Shown here piece by piece: positions 38,220 to 45,751 of a stretch of 64,000 nucleotides of DNA (within the stretch, counting starts at the first letter, position 1; every line of letters begins with the position of its first letter). The position numbers and the translations under genes were made by a program. Below the pieces are notes generated by a model. It saw only the letters and a list, made by a program, of their open reading frames with translations, had not been told where the DNA came from and made no database searches. The stretch is from Streptococcus sp. bf_0095 (GTDB lineage: Bacteria; Bacillota; Bacilli; Lactobacillales; Streptococcaceae): the NCBI RefSeq assembly GCF_004166885.1, contig NZ_RCYU01000001.1, positions 496,001-560,000 on the forward strand. Reading direction: 5' to 3'.

Positions 38220-38642
38220 CTATTTCAATGGCGATACATAATCATCTGGAAGTCTCCCTCTCCAATCAATCCACATTTGCTCAGCAAGTGGAATTAATCT
38301 TTCAAGCTCTTCCTGAGTAAATAATTCCCAACTCTTAGGACTAGCTATTAAAGGAGTTAAGCCTTTTAATATAAATTGTTTCTCACTAGCTTTCTTTTCT
38401 TCTTCCGTCGGTGGCCAACGATCGTTCTGAATCTTCCAAGATACTTCGCTTAGCGTTCTCTCCCCACTTTCCAGTAAGGCAAATAACTCATTTGGTAATT
38501 CATAAACCACTCGCTGAGGGGCAATTCCTCCCTCCTCAGTAACGTAATAAAGATTATTGCCATCTCTCCAAATGTGCTGACCATAACCTTTTACTTCTTC
38601 AAACTGGATGACATCTTCCCATTCTAGGTTGGTTGGTTTCAT
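38220..38642 (-). CDS. Unknown protein of the immunity-type island
   Basis: 140 residues, soluble. GQHIWRDGNNLYYVTEEGG then RVVYELPNELFALLESGERT and NDRWPPTEEEKKASEKQFI. This middle part is alignable with the N-terminus of the next gene downstream. SD AGGAG. It is the third gene of a same-strand run from 39520 to 37542. No named family recognised. Confidence 0.65.
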   Translation of the reverse strand: MKPTNLEWEDVIQFEEVKGYGQHIWRDGNNLYYVTEEGGIAPQRVVYELPNELFALLESGERTLSEVSWKIQNDRWPPTEEEKKASEKQFILKGLTPLIASPKSWELFTQEELERLIPLAEQMWIDWRGRLPDDYVSPLK

Positions 38643-38711
38643 TTGTATTCTCCTAGTGCAAGTTATTCTCTCAACCAGAATATCATTAAATCAGGCTTCT
38701 TTTTCTCTTCC

Positions 38712-39266
38712 TCAATAGGCAATGCCATCTTTTACCCATTTTCTATTTTCTAACTCCACATCAAAATAGAAATCCCTTCGACCAAATTTATCAAAACAAT
38801 CCTCTTTAAGAGCCTCACATACAATTCTCAGTTTCTCTTTACTTATCTCAGAAATATACATCATTGTATATCCTATAGGAGATTCAATTTTGTCAATTTT
38901 CTCACCTTCTAAATTATAAATCTCTAATTCTGAAGGAAGTCCAAAGTCACTTGATAAGCGAAATATACTGAAGATACGCTGATATTTAGGACTAAATCGA
39001 AGATGATGTAAATGAGGGAAACCAATCTGGTGTTGACCATTATGATTCCAATCTATGGTTCCTTCTATCAGATTTTGTTGCCCTATCAATTTTCCTTCTA
39101 AACTAAAGTAGAAAATGATTTTGCTTACAAAGTTTTCTCCACTATAGACGATAACAATGTTCTCATCTTTATTATATTCCGCATGAATGATATCTGATAG
39201 TTCTATCTTTATTACACAACCATCCCATCCCCATATAACCATCCATTCACTGTAATCAATTTTCAT
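38712..39266 (-). CDS. Unknown beta-rich protein of the immunity-type island
   Basis: 184 residues from ATG 39266 (ATG 39269 is adjacent); AGGAGAAGG lies upstream. Repeated short hydrophobic strands separated by charged turns (IHAEYNKDENIVIVYSGENF, LRFSPKYQRIFSIFRLSSDF) suggest a beta-propeller-like fold. No signal peptide. It follows the Imm74-like gene by about 20 bases in the same transcript. Confidence 0.6.
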   Translation of the reverse strand: MKIDYSEWMVIWGWDGCVIKIELSDIIHAEYNKDENIVIVYSGENFVSKIIFYFSLEGKLIGQQNLIEGTIDWNHNGQHQIGFPHLHHLRFSPKYQRIFSIFRLSSDFGLPSELEIYNLEGEKIDKIESPIGYTMMYISEISKEKLRIVCEALKEDCFDKFGRRDFYFDVELENRKWVKDGIAY

Positions 39267-39286
39267 CATCCTTCTCCTACTCTAAC

Positions 39287-39520
39287 TCAGATAAATTCGA
39301 TCTGTATTGTCTGCTCAGTCATCATGGAGTTCACTTCCTCGACAAGTTTATCTATCTCGTTCTGTGTGATAGGAATGTGGTTGTAAGGTGGCTCCCAATT
39401 CTGTATGCTTGACCTATATACAATAAAGCTACCATCAATCAACAACTCTCCCTCTGCTTTTAAAACATAGCCATTTTCATAGTCAAATGTGATGATAGAC
39501 CTTGTACCAGAAATTTTCAT
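39287..39520 (-). CDS. Imm74-like immunity protein
   Basis: 77 residues: MKISGTRSIITFDYENGYVL, KAEGELLIDGSFIVYRSSIQ, NWEPPYNHIPIT, EIDKLVEEV. The G-T-R-x-I-x-F start, GE-L central strand and W-xPP segment agree with my recollection of the Imm74 family of polymorphic-toxin immunity proteins. SD GGGAG. First gene of the island transcript; no toxin gene is adjacent, so it would be an orphan immunity gene. Confidence 0.65.
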   Translation of the reverse strand: MKISGTRSIITFDYENGYVLKAEGELLIDGSFIVYRSSIQNWEPPYNHIPITQNEIDKLVEEVNSMMTEQTIQIEFI

Positions 39521-39636
39521 TCTACTCCCTTTTCTTTATCCCTTTCAGACTAAACTTGTAGAGCACTCATAATCTTTTAATTTGGTATTCCAAAATGATA
39601 GGACTACCTTAAAAATCAATGTTCTCATTTTCCACT

Positions 39637-39642
39637 ATTATA
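39637..39642 (-). promoter_or_regulatory. Extended -10 of the immunity-type transcript
   Basis: Minus strand TATGGTATAAT (TG-G-TATAAT), about 120 bases upstream of the Imm74-like gene. No convincing -35 box. Confidence 0.5.
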
Positions 39643-39689
39643 CCATACAAGCACTTTCCCCATGATCCATCCTTCCATAAACCAACAAA

Positions 39690-39716
39690 AAAACACTGAA
39701 AATTCAGTGTTTTTTC
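39690..39716 (-). terminator. Terminator after tRNA-Arg
   Basis: AACACTGA-ATTT-TCAGTGTT followed by six or more Ts on the minus strand, a few bases after the tRNA 3' end. The stem is near-palindromic and could also serve the opposite strand. Confidence 0.88.
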
Positions 39717-39722
39717 TATCTC

Positions 39723-39794
39723 TGTCCCCTGCCGGAATCGAACCAGCAACTACTCCTTAGGAGGGAGTTGTTATATCCATTGAACTAAGGGGAC
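39723..39794 (-). tRNA. tRNA-Arg (anticodon CCU)
   Basis: 72 nt: acceptor GTCCCCT/AGGGGAC with discriminator A; D-arm region GTTCAATGGATATAAC; anticodon arm ACTCC-CTCCTAA-GGAGT with anticodon CCT at 39759-39761; T arm CTGG-TTCGATT-CCGG. CCA is not encoded. It reads AGG codons. It lies after rplS, probably on the same transcript, and the immunity-type island begins just 3' of it. Confidence 0.95.
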
Positions 39795-39799
39795 CTATA

Positions 39800-39832
39800 A
39801 AAAAAGAAGCGAGATCACTCCCGCCTCCTTGT
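39800..39832 (-). terminator. Imperfect hairpin after rplS
   Basis: GGAGGCGGGAG-TGAT-CTCGCTTC followed by TTTTTTTAT on the minus strand, between rplS and tRNA-Arg. The stem is imperfect, so it may be a partial terminator allowing read-through into the tRNA. Confidence 0.6.
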
Positions 39833-39837
39833 TCGTC

Positions 39838-40185
39838 TTAACGACGGATTTCTTTAATACGAGCTGCTTTACCTTGCAATGCACGAAGGTAGTACAATTT
39901 CGCACGACGTACTTTACCGTAACGTACTACTTCAATCTTTTCTACACGTGGAGTGTGTACTGGGAATGTACGTTCAACACCGACACCGTTAGAGATTTTA
40001 CGAACAGTGTACATTTCAGTGTGTCCTTGACCTTTACGAGCGATAACAACGCCTTCAAAGATCTGGATACGTTCACGAGTTCCTTCGACAACTTTCGCGT
40101 GTACACGAACAGTGTCACCAGGACGGAATGCAGGGATATCAGTACGAAGTTGACCTTCAGTCAAGCTTTGAATTAATGGATTCAT
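39838..40185 (-). CDS. rplS: 50S ribosomal protein L19
   Basis: 115 residues, the standard length. [46 protein letters not shown] and [13 protein letters not shown] are the conserved L19 blocks; it sits at the 30S-50S interface. SD TAGGAG precedes ATG 40185. Confidence 0.98.
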   Translation of the reverse strand: MNPLIQSLTEGQLRTDIPAFRPGDTVRVHAKVVEGTRERIQIFEGVVIARKGQGHTEMYTVRKISNGVGVERTFPVHTPRVEKIEVVRYGKVRRAKLYYLRALQGKAARIKEIRR

Positions 40186-40299
40186 TTTATTCTCCTATCT
40201 TCGTCAATCTTGAGGGCTACTCCCCCAGCGGATAAACTGTATTTTTGTGCTTCCATTACGCACAAAGTTTATAATACCAAAAGAATGTCCTTTTGTAAA
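40186..40299 (-). promoter_or_regulatory. rplS promoter and short structured leader
   Basis: TTTACA (40294-40299), a 17-base spacer and TATTAT (40271-40276) on the minus strand. The transcript begins with TTTGTGC-GTAATGGAA-GCACAAA and then GGGGGAGTAGCCCTC, two small hairpins before the SD. This may be an L19-leader autoregulatory element; known leaders of that type are short and precede rplS. Confidence 0.6.
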
Positions 40300-40302
40300 G
40301 GA

Positions 40303-41514
40303 TTATTGCAACTTTTTCGCAACTTTTTGTCCACCATAGATAGACAGGGCTGGAAAGAGACGAGTTGCGACCAGACAAACCAAGAGAAAGGCTGGCCAAT
40401 GTTGGAAACCAAAGACCTCACACCCGATCAAGATAGGTCCAATCGTCGTCGAGGTTGCTCCGGCAAAGACTGCTGCATAGCCTAAGGCGGCTACCAGATA
40501 AACCGGAAGTCCAAAGAAAGGAGCTAGCCAGACACCCAGACTGGCCCCGATAGAAAAGAGCGGGGTCACTTCTCCTCCCTTATAGCCTGCCGCAATGGTC
40601 GTCACCGTGAAGAGGAGCTTGAGGATCCAGTCTGCCCCAGTGATCAAGCTCTTCCCATCAGCTCCTTCAAAACTTTGGGAAATCAGATTGGTCCCCAGTC
40701 CCGTGTAGCGACCTGCTCCAATCAGATACAAGAGAATACTCAGACCGAGGCCAACCACTCCAATCCGCACATAGGGATTGGCAAAGGTCCTGGTAAAGCT
40801 TTGTTTAAAGGTGCCTAGGAGATAGGCAAAGAGCTTGCCTGTCAGACCAAAGATGACTCCCAAAAGAAGTAACTGCAAGAAGACTTGTGGGGATAGGGAG
40901 AGCTTGGCAGAAATGATCTGGGTAAACTTTTCTAGTCCCAAGGTGTGAGAGGTCCAACTAGCAACAAAGGCTGCAATGGCCGCAGGATAAAGAGCCCGCC
41001 ACTCTAGTCTCCCAACCACTAGGACCTCCATAGCAAAGAAGATGGCAGCTAGAGGCGTCTGAAAGAGTCCCCCGAAGCCGGCAGCCATCCCAGTGACCAA
41101 ATAAATCCGTGAAGCGTGAGGGCCAAGCCAGTCTCTTCGAAGAGCATGGGCCACTGTTCCCCCAAGCTGGACCGCTACTCCTTCTCGACCAGCAGATCCA
41201 CCAAAGAGATGGGTCAACCAAGTAGAAAGGATGGTCAAGGGAATCAAGCGCTTGGGAATGGCTTTCTCCCTTCCCTCTCCTACTTCAAAGAGGAGCTCCA
41301 TCCCTTTTTGACTCTTACCTCCATAGGTGCGATTGAGATAGGTGATCAAGATACCGGCTAGAGGCAGAAAGGGTAAGAGATAGAGAAGGTAATCCGTACG
41401 AACTTCTCCAATCCCAATCAAGACACGCCCGAAGAGAGTATCAATCACCCCGACGATCCCCCCGATCATAATGGCATCTAGGGTATATACTAAGGTTCTT
41501 TTACTTATCGTCAT
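40303..41514 (-). CDS. CLC-F type fluoride/proton antiporter
   Basis: 403 residues from ATG 41514, one base after the chorismate mutase stop (TGA-G-ATG). About ten helices. GSAGREGVAVQLGG replaces the usual GxEGP motif, and GYKGGEVTPLFSIG replaces GxxGGxxxP; both are hallmarks of the CLC-F (EriC-F) fluoride exporters. In S. mutans the fluoride-resistance eriC genes have the same neighbours (chorismate mutase, rplS). No fluoride riboswitch was found upstream. Confidence 0.85.
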   Translation of the reverse strand: MTISKRTLVYTLDAIMIGGIVGVIDTLFGRVLIGIGEVRTDYLLYLLPFLPLAGILITYLNRTYGGKSQKGMELLFEVGEGREKAIPKRLIPLTILSTWLTHLFGGSAGREGVAVQLGGTVAHALRRDWLGPHASRIYLVTGMAAGFGGLFQTPLAAIFFAMEVLVVGRLEWRALYPAAIAAFVASWTSHTLGLEKFTQIISAKLSLSPQVFLQLLLLGVIFGLTGKLFAYLLGTFKQSFTRTFANPYVRIGVVGLGLSILLYLIGAGRYTGLGTNLISQSFEGADGKSLITGADWILKLLFTVTTIAAGYKGGEVTPLFSIGASLGVWLAPFFGLPVYLVAALGYAAVFAGATSTTIGPILIGCEVFGFQHWPAFLLVCLVATRLFPALSIYGGQKVAKKLQ

Positions 41515-41515
41515 C

Positions 41516-41797
41516 TCAAGCACCTTCGTCCCCATCTAATTGATCGGCCTGGTAGCCTCTGGAGCGCTTCATTAAGTCTCGATAAGTCGCAAGGATGGTC
41601 TCTTCATAGCGCTTTTCCTGCACCAAGCCAGCGACATTGGCTAAGACCTCATCTTCTCTGCCCCGATCCAAGATAGGATTTTGATGAGTTTCTTTGTACC
41701 GAATGATATCTTCTACACAGTGCATCCGGCGTTCCAATAAATGGACCAATTCTTTATCGATGCTATCAATCTCTTGGCGAATTTTCTCTAACTCCAT
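41516..41797 (-). CDS. Chorismate mutase (AroQ type)
   Basis: 93 residues from ATG 41797, with GAGGAG upstream; the frame extends to 41824. LEKIRQEIDSIDKELVHLLERRM followed by I-x-x-YK and PILDRGREDEVL are the helix-1 and helix-2 motifs of monofunctional AroQ enzymes (chorismate to prephenate). The final part is short, as usual. Coupled to the fluoride transporter gene. Confidence 0.9.
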   Translation of the reverse strand: MELEKIRQEIDSIDKELVHLLERRMHCVEDIIRYKETHQNPILDRGREDEVLANVAGLVQEKRYEETILATYRDLMKRSRGYQADQLDGDEGA

Positions 41798-41880
41798 ACT
41801 GGTCTCCTCACTTTTTGCTCCCATTTTATCAAAAATCGGGCAATCTTACTAGCCCTATCCAGCTATTGAAGGTTTTCATC

Positions 41881-41911
41881 CATAAAAAAAAGTGCCTGCC
41901 GCATGCAAACA
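41881..41911 (-). terminator. Terminator after the flavodoxin gene
   Basis: GTGTTTGC-ATGCG-GCAGGCAC with two G-U pairs, followed by eight Ts on the minus strand. It separates the flavodoxin from chorismate mutase. Confidence 0.8.
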
Positions 41912-41928
41912 CCTTTCTTAGCTATGGA

Positions 41929-42372
41929 TTAGCCTACTTTTGCTACGACTTCTTCTGCAAAAGCTTCTAATTTTTCAATATCTTCATCTTCAGCTGACAA
42001 GTCTACCTTGACACACTCAGAACCTTTAACCGCACCAGTCGCTGCAAAAACACGATCAAAGTCATCGACTGCCTTACAGAACTCGTCGTAGAAGGTATCA
42101 CCGGATCCAACAACACCGTAGATCTTACCATTCAAGTCAAGACCCGCTAAGTCTTCATAAAAGTCTACGATTTCATCAGGAAGCTCACCATCACCGTAGG
42201 TATAGGTCGCTACGACTGCAATATCAGCTTCAAGAAAGTCCTCTGCGTCTACTGTTGTACATTCGTCGACATCTACTTCGACACCAAGATCGCGAAACTT
42301 ATCTGCTACGATATCAGCAATCTCTTCTGTATTTCCTGTCATACTTGCAAAAACAATCTTTGCTAATGTCAT
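41929..42372 (-). CDS. Flavodoxin
   Basis: 147 residues from ATG 42372 with GGAGGG directly upstream. The FMN phosphate loop SMTGNTEEIA, YTYGDGELPDE around the isoalloxazine ring and GVVGSGDTFYDEFCKAVD are typical of short-chain flavodoxins. Strongly acidic. It carries electrons for flavin-dependent reductions and sits where pneumococci keep theirs. Confidence 0.93.
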   Translation of the reverse strand: MTLAKIVFASMTGNTEEIADIVADKFRDLGVEVDVDECTTVDAEDFLEADIAVVATYTYGDGELPDEIVDFYEDLAGLDLNGKIYGVVGSGDTFYDEFCKAVDDFDRVFAATGAVKGSECVKVDLSAEDEDIEKLEAFAEEVVAKVG

Positions 42373-42548
42373 AATTCCCTCCAAATAATAATCTTATGAC
42401 ATTATACCACTTTCGCGCGCATTTTGCATGGTAAAGTACTGGGAGCCTGACATTGTTCGGAAATTGTCCACCTGAGGCTAGACAACCTTTTTCTTTTCCA
42501 AATGCCCTCCTTATGCTAAAATTGAATGAGAATTAAATGAGGTACTAT

Positions 42549-43487
42549 ATGCAGATCACACAGGACATTTTAGAGAAAATCAACCACTACGATACCATTA
42601 TCCTTCACCGCCATATGAATCCGGATCCGGATGCTATTGGAAGCCAGGTCGGACTGAAAGAAATCATCCAGACCAACTTCCCAGATAAAAGAGTCCTAGC
42701 TACCGGCTATAACGAGCCGACTCTTGCTTGGATGGCTAGCATGGATACTGTAACAGATGAGGACTATGCAGGTGCCTTGGTCATTGTCTGCGATACTGCC
42801 AACACCCCTCGCATCGATGACAAACGCTACACGAGCGGCGATTTTCTAATCAAAATCGACCACCATCCCAACGACGATGCCTACGGAGATTTCCTCTGGG
42901 TAGACACAGATTCAAGCTCTACGAGTGAGCTTATCACCCTCTTTGCTCTTGAACAACAGCTTGAAATCAGTCCAGAAGCAGCCCGTCTCCTCTATGCTGG
43001 TATTGTCGGAGACACTGGACGCTTCCTCTACCCTTCGACGACTAGCCGGACTTTCGAGATGGTTGCCCACCTTCGTAGTTTTGACTTTGACTTTGCAGGT
43101 CTTTCTCGTCAGATGGACAGCATGAGCTCTAAGATCGCCAAGCTTCAAGGCTATATCTATGATCATCTCGAAATCGATGAAAATGGAGCTAGTCGCGTAA
43201 CCCTGACCCAGGAGCTCCTCAAACACTACCAAATCACAGATGCCGAGACTGCTGCGATCGTCTCAGCACCTGGTCGGATCGAAGACGTCAGCGTCTGGGC
43301 TATCTTTGTCGAGCAAGCTGATGGCCACTACCGCGTCCGTATGAGAAGTAAAGCTCTGGTAATCAATGAGATTGCAAAACGTCACGATGGTGGAGGCCAC
43401 CCCCTCGCTAGTGGAGCCAATTCATATTCCTTAGAAGAAAACGAGCAAATTTATCGGGAACTACAGGAAGTTGCCAAGGCCAAATAG
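42549..43487 (+). CDS. pde2: DHH-family phosphoesterase (Pde2/NrnA type)
   Basis: 312 residues from ATG 42549, with GAGG 7 bases upstream; an ATG at 42537 lies before the SD. The DHH domain shows HRHMNPDPDAIGSQ, VCDTAN, KIDHHPNDD and YAGIVGDTGRF, all metal ligands; the DHHA1 domain ends in GGGHPLASGA. The pneumococcal orthologue by position is Pde2, which cleaves pApA from c-di-AMP breakdown to AMP; NrnA enzymes also degrade nanoRNA and pAp. It is divergent from the flavodoxin. Confidence 0.9.
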   Translation: MQITQDILEKINHYDTIILHRHMNPDPDAIGSQVGLKEIIQTNFPDKRVLATGYNEPTLAWMASMDTVTDEDYAGALVIVCDTANTPRIDDKRYTSGDFLIKIDHHPNDDAYGDFLWVDTDSSSTSELITLFALEQQLEISPEAARLLYAGIVGDTGRFLYPSTTSRTFEMVAHLRSFDFDFAGLSRQMDSMSSKIAKLQGYIYDHLEIDENGASRVTLTQELLKHYQITDAETAAIVSAPGRIEDVSVWAIFVEQADGHYRVRMRSKALVINEIAKRHDGGGHPLASGANSYSLEENEQIYRELQEVAKAK

Positions 43488-43507
43488 ATAATGAAAATCA
43501 AACAAGC

Positions 43508-43546
43508 AGGTCAGTCGTTTCTAGTGAAGACGATTGGCCTTTTTTC
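43508..43546 (+). terminator. Terminator after pde2
   Basis: AGGTCAGTCGT...ACGATTGGCCT, a stem with G-U pairs, then TTTTTTC. Confidence 0.8.
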
Positions 43547-43636
43547 ATTTTAAACAAAAACGAATGAATTTTAATAACATTTAGAAAAATGTGAACGATT
43601 TCTTAAATTTCCATTCCAGTTTGAGCTTATTTATGC

Positions 43637-43642
43637 TATAAT
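43637..43642 (+). promoter_or_regulatory. Extended -10 upstream of the Gln/Pro-rich membrane protein
   Basis: ATGCTATAAT: TG-C-TATAAT, 24 bases before ATG 43667, with AAAGGAGACG as SD in between. Confidence 0.65.
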
Positions 43643-43666
43643 AATCACAAAAAAAGGAGACGTTTT

Positions 43667-44401
43667 ATGCATAAACATCGTATTTTTATCATTGTCGCAG
43701 CAGCTCTTACTGCCATTTCTACCTTTTTGCCATGGAGTACATTCAATGGTGGATCCTACGGAAGTTATTCTTTCAGTGGAATTCGAGGTGAATTTGGATG
43801 GGTCATCGTTGTCCTAGCTATTGGTGCCATCGTTCTAGCTTGCCTTCCAAACATTGCTCCACCAATGAACAAGAATTTTTCCATTGGTGTCATTGCTATC
43901 GGTATTCTTGAAAGCTTAATTACGATCATCACTATGTTTAGAGTCTTGGGTGCTTCATCTGAATTCGGTGATGGCTTCTCTATTGGTTTTGGTTTGATTA
44001 TTGCAGTCATTGCAAGTATTGCTATTGTGATCACAGGACTTCTTGCCATGTCTGGTGGTAAAATCACTAAAGGAACATTCCAAGATCTTGCATCAACAAG
44101 TAGAGGATTCGCACAGTCTGTTGCATCATCTGTCCAATCACCACAACAACCGGGTCAACCTGGACAACAACAATGGCAACAACCGCAACAAGGATTTGGT
44201 CAACCTGCTCCAGGACAAGGGTTCCAACAAGCGCCTCAACAAGGATTACAACAACCTCAGCAAGGGTTCCAACAAGCACCTCAACAGCCTCCACAAGGGT
44301 TCCAACAAGCGCCTCAACAGCCTCAACAAGCTTGGCAACCACAAGAGCAACAGCAACCTCAACAACCAGAACAGCCAACTACTGAACCTGGTCAAGAATA
44401 A
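43667..44401 (+). CDS. Four-helix membrane protein with a Gln/Pro-rich tail
   Basis: 244 residues. Four hydrophobic segments occupy about 5-130 (LPWSTFNGG after the first helix). From about 155 a cytosolic or surface tail consists of repeats such as GFQQAPQQ and PQQGFGQPAPGQ, reaching the end (TTEPGQE). The same tail vocabulary (GFGQPAPGQ, GFQQ) occurs in the protein at 47614-48768. Function unknown; the tail is low-complexity and probably flexible. Confidence 0.75.
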   Translation: MHKHRIFIIVAAALTAISTFLPWSTFNGGSYGSYSFSGIRGEFGWVIVVLAIGAIVLACLPNIAPPMNKNFSIGVIAIGILESLITIITMFRVLGASSEFGDGFSIGFGLIIAVIASIAIVITGLLAMSGGKITKGTFQDLASTSRGFAQSVASSVQSPQQPGQPGQQQWQQPQQGFGQPAPGQGFQQAPQQGLQQPQQGFQQAPQQPPQGFQQAPQQPQQAWQPQEQQQPQQPEQPTTEPGQE

Positions 44402-44457
44402 AAAGATTTCTATTGATCTTACATGTCCAACATTTCTTTACTGGGACTGTTAGGCAG

Positions 44458-44500
44458 AGTGGGAAAGCTTGTCTGATAGGATGAGCTTCTCCCACTTTTT
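44458..44500 (+). terminator. Terminator after the Gln/Pro-rich protein gene
   Basis: AGTGGGA-AAGCT...AGCTT-CTCCCACT followed by TTTTTTC. Confidence 0.8.
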
Positions 44501-44622
44501 TCTTAATAAAAATGCGAAAAATTTGGTAAAAATCCTTGCCAAACTCTTTTGTTTTTGATAAACTAACTTAGTAACAATCTATGGCTCGGAAAGAGACCAT
44601 GGCAGAAAGGAATTATTGCAAA

Positions 44623-44865
44623 ATGAAAAAAGATATCCATCCAGAATATCGCCCTGTTGTCTTCATGGACACTACTACTGGTTATAAGTTCCTTAGTGGT
44701 TCAACTAAGTACTCTAACGAGACTGTTGAATTCGAAGGTGAAACTTACCCATTGATCCGTGTTGAAATTTCATCAGACTCACACCCATTCTACACTGGAC
44801 GTCAAAAGTTCACTCAAGCAGATGGACGTGTGGATCGTTTCAACAAAAAATACGGTCTCAAATAA
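44623..44865 (+). CDS. rpmE2: 50S ribosomal protein L31 type B
   Basis: 80 residues from ATG 44623 ([20 protein letters not shown]), with AAAGGA upstream; the frame extends to 44581. It contains no cysteine, so it is the zinc-free type B form that replaces the zinc-binding L31 under zinc limitation in many bacteria. [12 protein letters not shown] is the conserved ending. Confidence 0.96.
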   Translation: MKKDIHPEYRPVVFMDTTTGYKFLSGSTKYSNETVEFEGETYPLIRVEISSDSHPFYTGRQKFTQADGRVDRFNKKYGLK

Positions 44866-44876
44866 GAAACCAATCA

Positions 44877-44906
44877 AAACCACTTCCACTTGGCAGTGGT
44901 TTTTTC
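44877..44906 (+). terminator. Terminator after rpmE2
   Basis: AACCACT/AGTGGTT stem (44878-44884 with 44895-44901) followed by TTTTTC. Confidence 0.82.
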
Positions 44907-44925
44907 TTGTCCTGCCCAGCACAAA

Positions 44926-44966
44926 AAATACCGCTCCTTCAGGATTCCTGAAAGAGCGGTTTTCTT
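44926..44966 (-). terminator. Terminator after ldcB
   Basis: ACCGCTCTTTCAGG-AAT-CCTGAAGGAGCGGT (arms 44930-44960), then ATTTTTTG on the minus strand. Confidence 0.85.
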
Positions 44967-44967
44967 A

Positions 44968-45741
44968 TTATTCGTAGTCGCCACCGGTAAAGTTGAAGTA
45001 TTCTTCTAAGCTTTTTCCTGAGGCTGCGACATCTTTTGCATCTTCTCCTATATAGCGAAGGTGCCAGCTTTCAGGCATGTAGCCTGTGCTCGCTTCTTTC
45101 CCTTCTTGATAGCGGACGATAAAGCCGTACTTGGCAGCGTTCTTGAGCAACCATTTGCTTGCGCCTGGTTCTTGAACGAGATTGCCACTGGTATCGATGA
45201 GGTCAAATGCTAGACCTGTCTGGTGCTCACTAAATCCAGGACGAGCTGAATAGCGATCTGCCGCAGCTACCCCGTCTTGATTGACATAGCTTTGGTAGAG
45301 ACCTACTTGGGTCTCATAACTGCGGAAACCACTGTACTGATCGCTGATAGCATAGCCTTCTGCCTGCATAGCCGCAATCAACTCATGCAAGGCCGCAACC
45401 GCTGTCGGATCCTCACCTGGATTGTAGTCTGCAGCTAAGGGATAGTGCTTGTTGGCGATGACGATATCTCCAGATTTTCCTTGGACACTGTAATAAGAAC
45501 CATTGAAGGAAACACCTTGGTCCACCGTGACTTCGCCTGCCTTCTTCCTTGACTTATCGCTATCGTTAGACGATGTTGCTTCAGAAGCACTGGTTTCTTT
45601 GCTGGCTGATGACTGTGCGACTTGCTTACTTGAAGCAGGCTCTTTTTGCGTTGAGCTCTTTGATTCCTTCTGTTGGCCACAAGCGCCTAGGCTCAAAAGA
45701 ACAAGGCCAGCAAGTGTCCATTTTGTCATGCTTAATTTCAT
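44968..45741 (-). CDS. ldcB: LdcB/DacB-type L,D-carboxypeptidase lipoprotein
   Basis: 257 residues from ATG 45741 (ATG 45744 is also possible; AGGAGG lies upstream of both). Signal sequence with lipobox LSLGAC, a Ser/Thr/Lys-rich linker, then an M15B VanY domain: SGFRSYETQ, SARPGFSEHQTGLAFDLID (zinc His and Asp) and ESWHLRYIG (catalytic Glu, zinc His). It trims stem tetrapeptides of peptidoglycan outside the membrane. It follows the TcaA-like gene by 10 bases. Confidence 0.92.
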   Translation of the reverse strand: MKLSMTKWTLAGLVLLSLGACGQQKESKSSTQKEPASSKQVAQSSASKETSASEATSSNDSDKSRKKAGEVTVDQGVSFNGSYYSVQGKSGDIVIANKHYPLAADYNPGEDPTAVAALHELIAAMQAEGYAISDQYSGFRSYETQVGLYQSYVNQDGVAAADRYSARPGFSEHQTGLAFDLIDTSGNLVQEPGASKWLLKNAAKYGFIVRYQEGKEASTGYMPESWHLRYIGEDAKDVAASGKSLEEYFNFTGGDYE

Positions 45742-45751
45742 CATAAACCTC

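Noticed and set aside
39520..39840. Integrative element at tRNA-Arg
   Set aside because: No integrase gene and no second copy of the tRNA 3' end was found within the window; the island may have arrived by homologous recombination.
41797..42548. Fluoride riboswitch upstream of the CLC-F operon
   Set aside because: No crcB-type motif could be seen upstream of chorismate mutase or flavodoxin.
44043..44453. Asn/Leu-rich and Thr/Ser-rich frames over the Gln/Pro tail gene
   Set aside because: Frame-shifted readings of the CAA-rich repeats at 44130-44400; no SD or start context.
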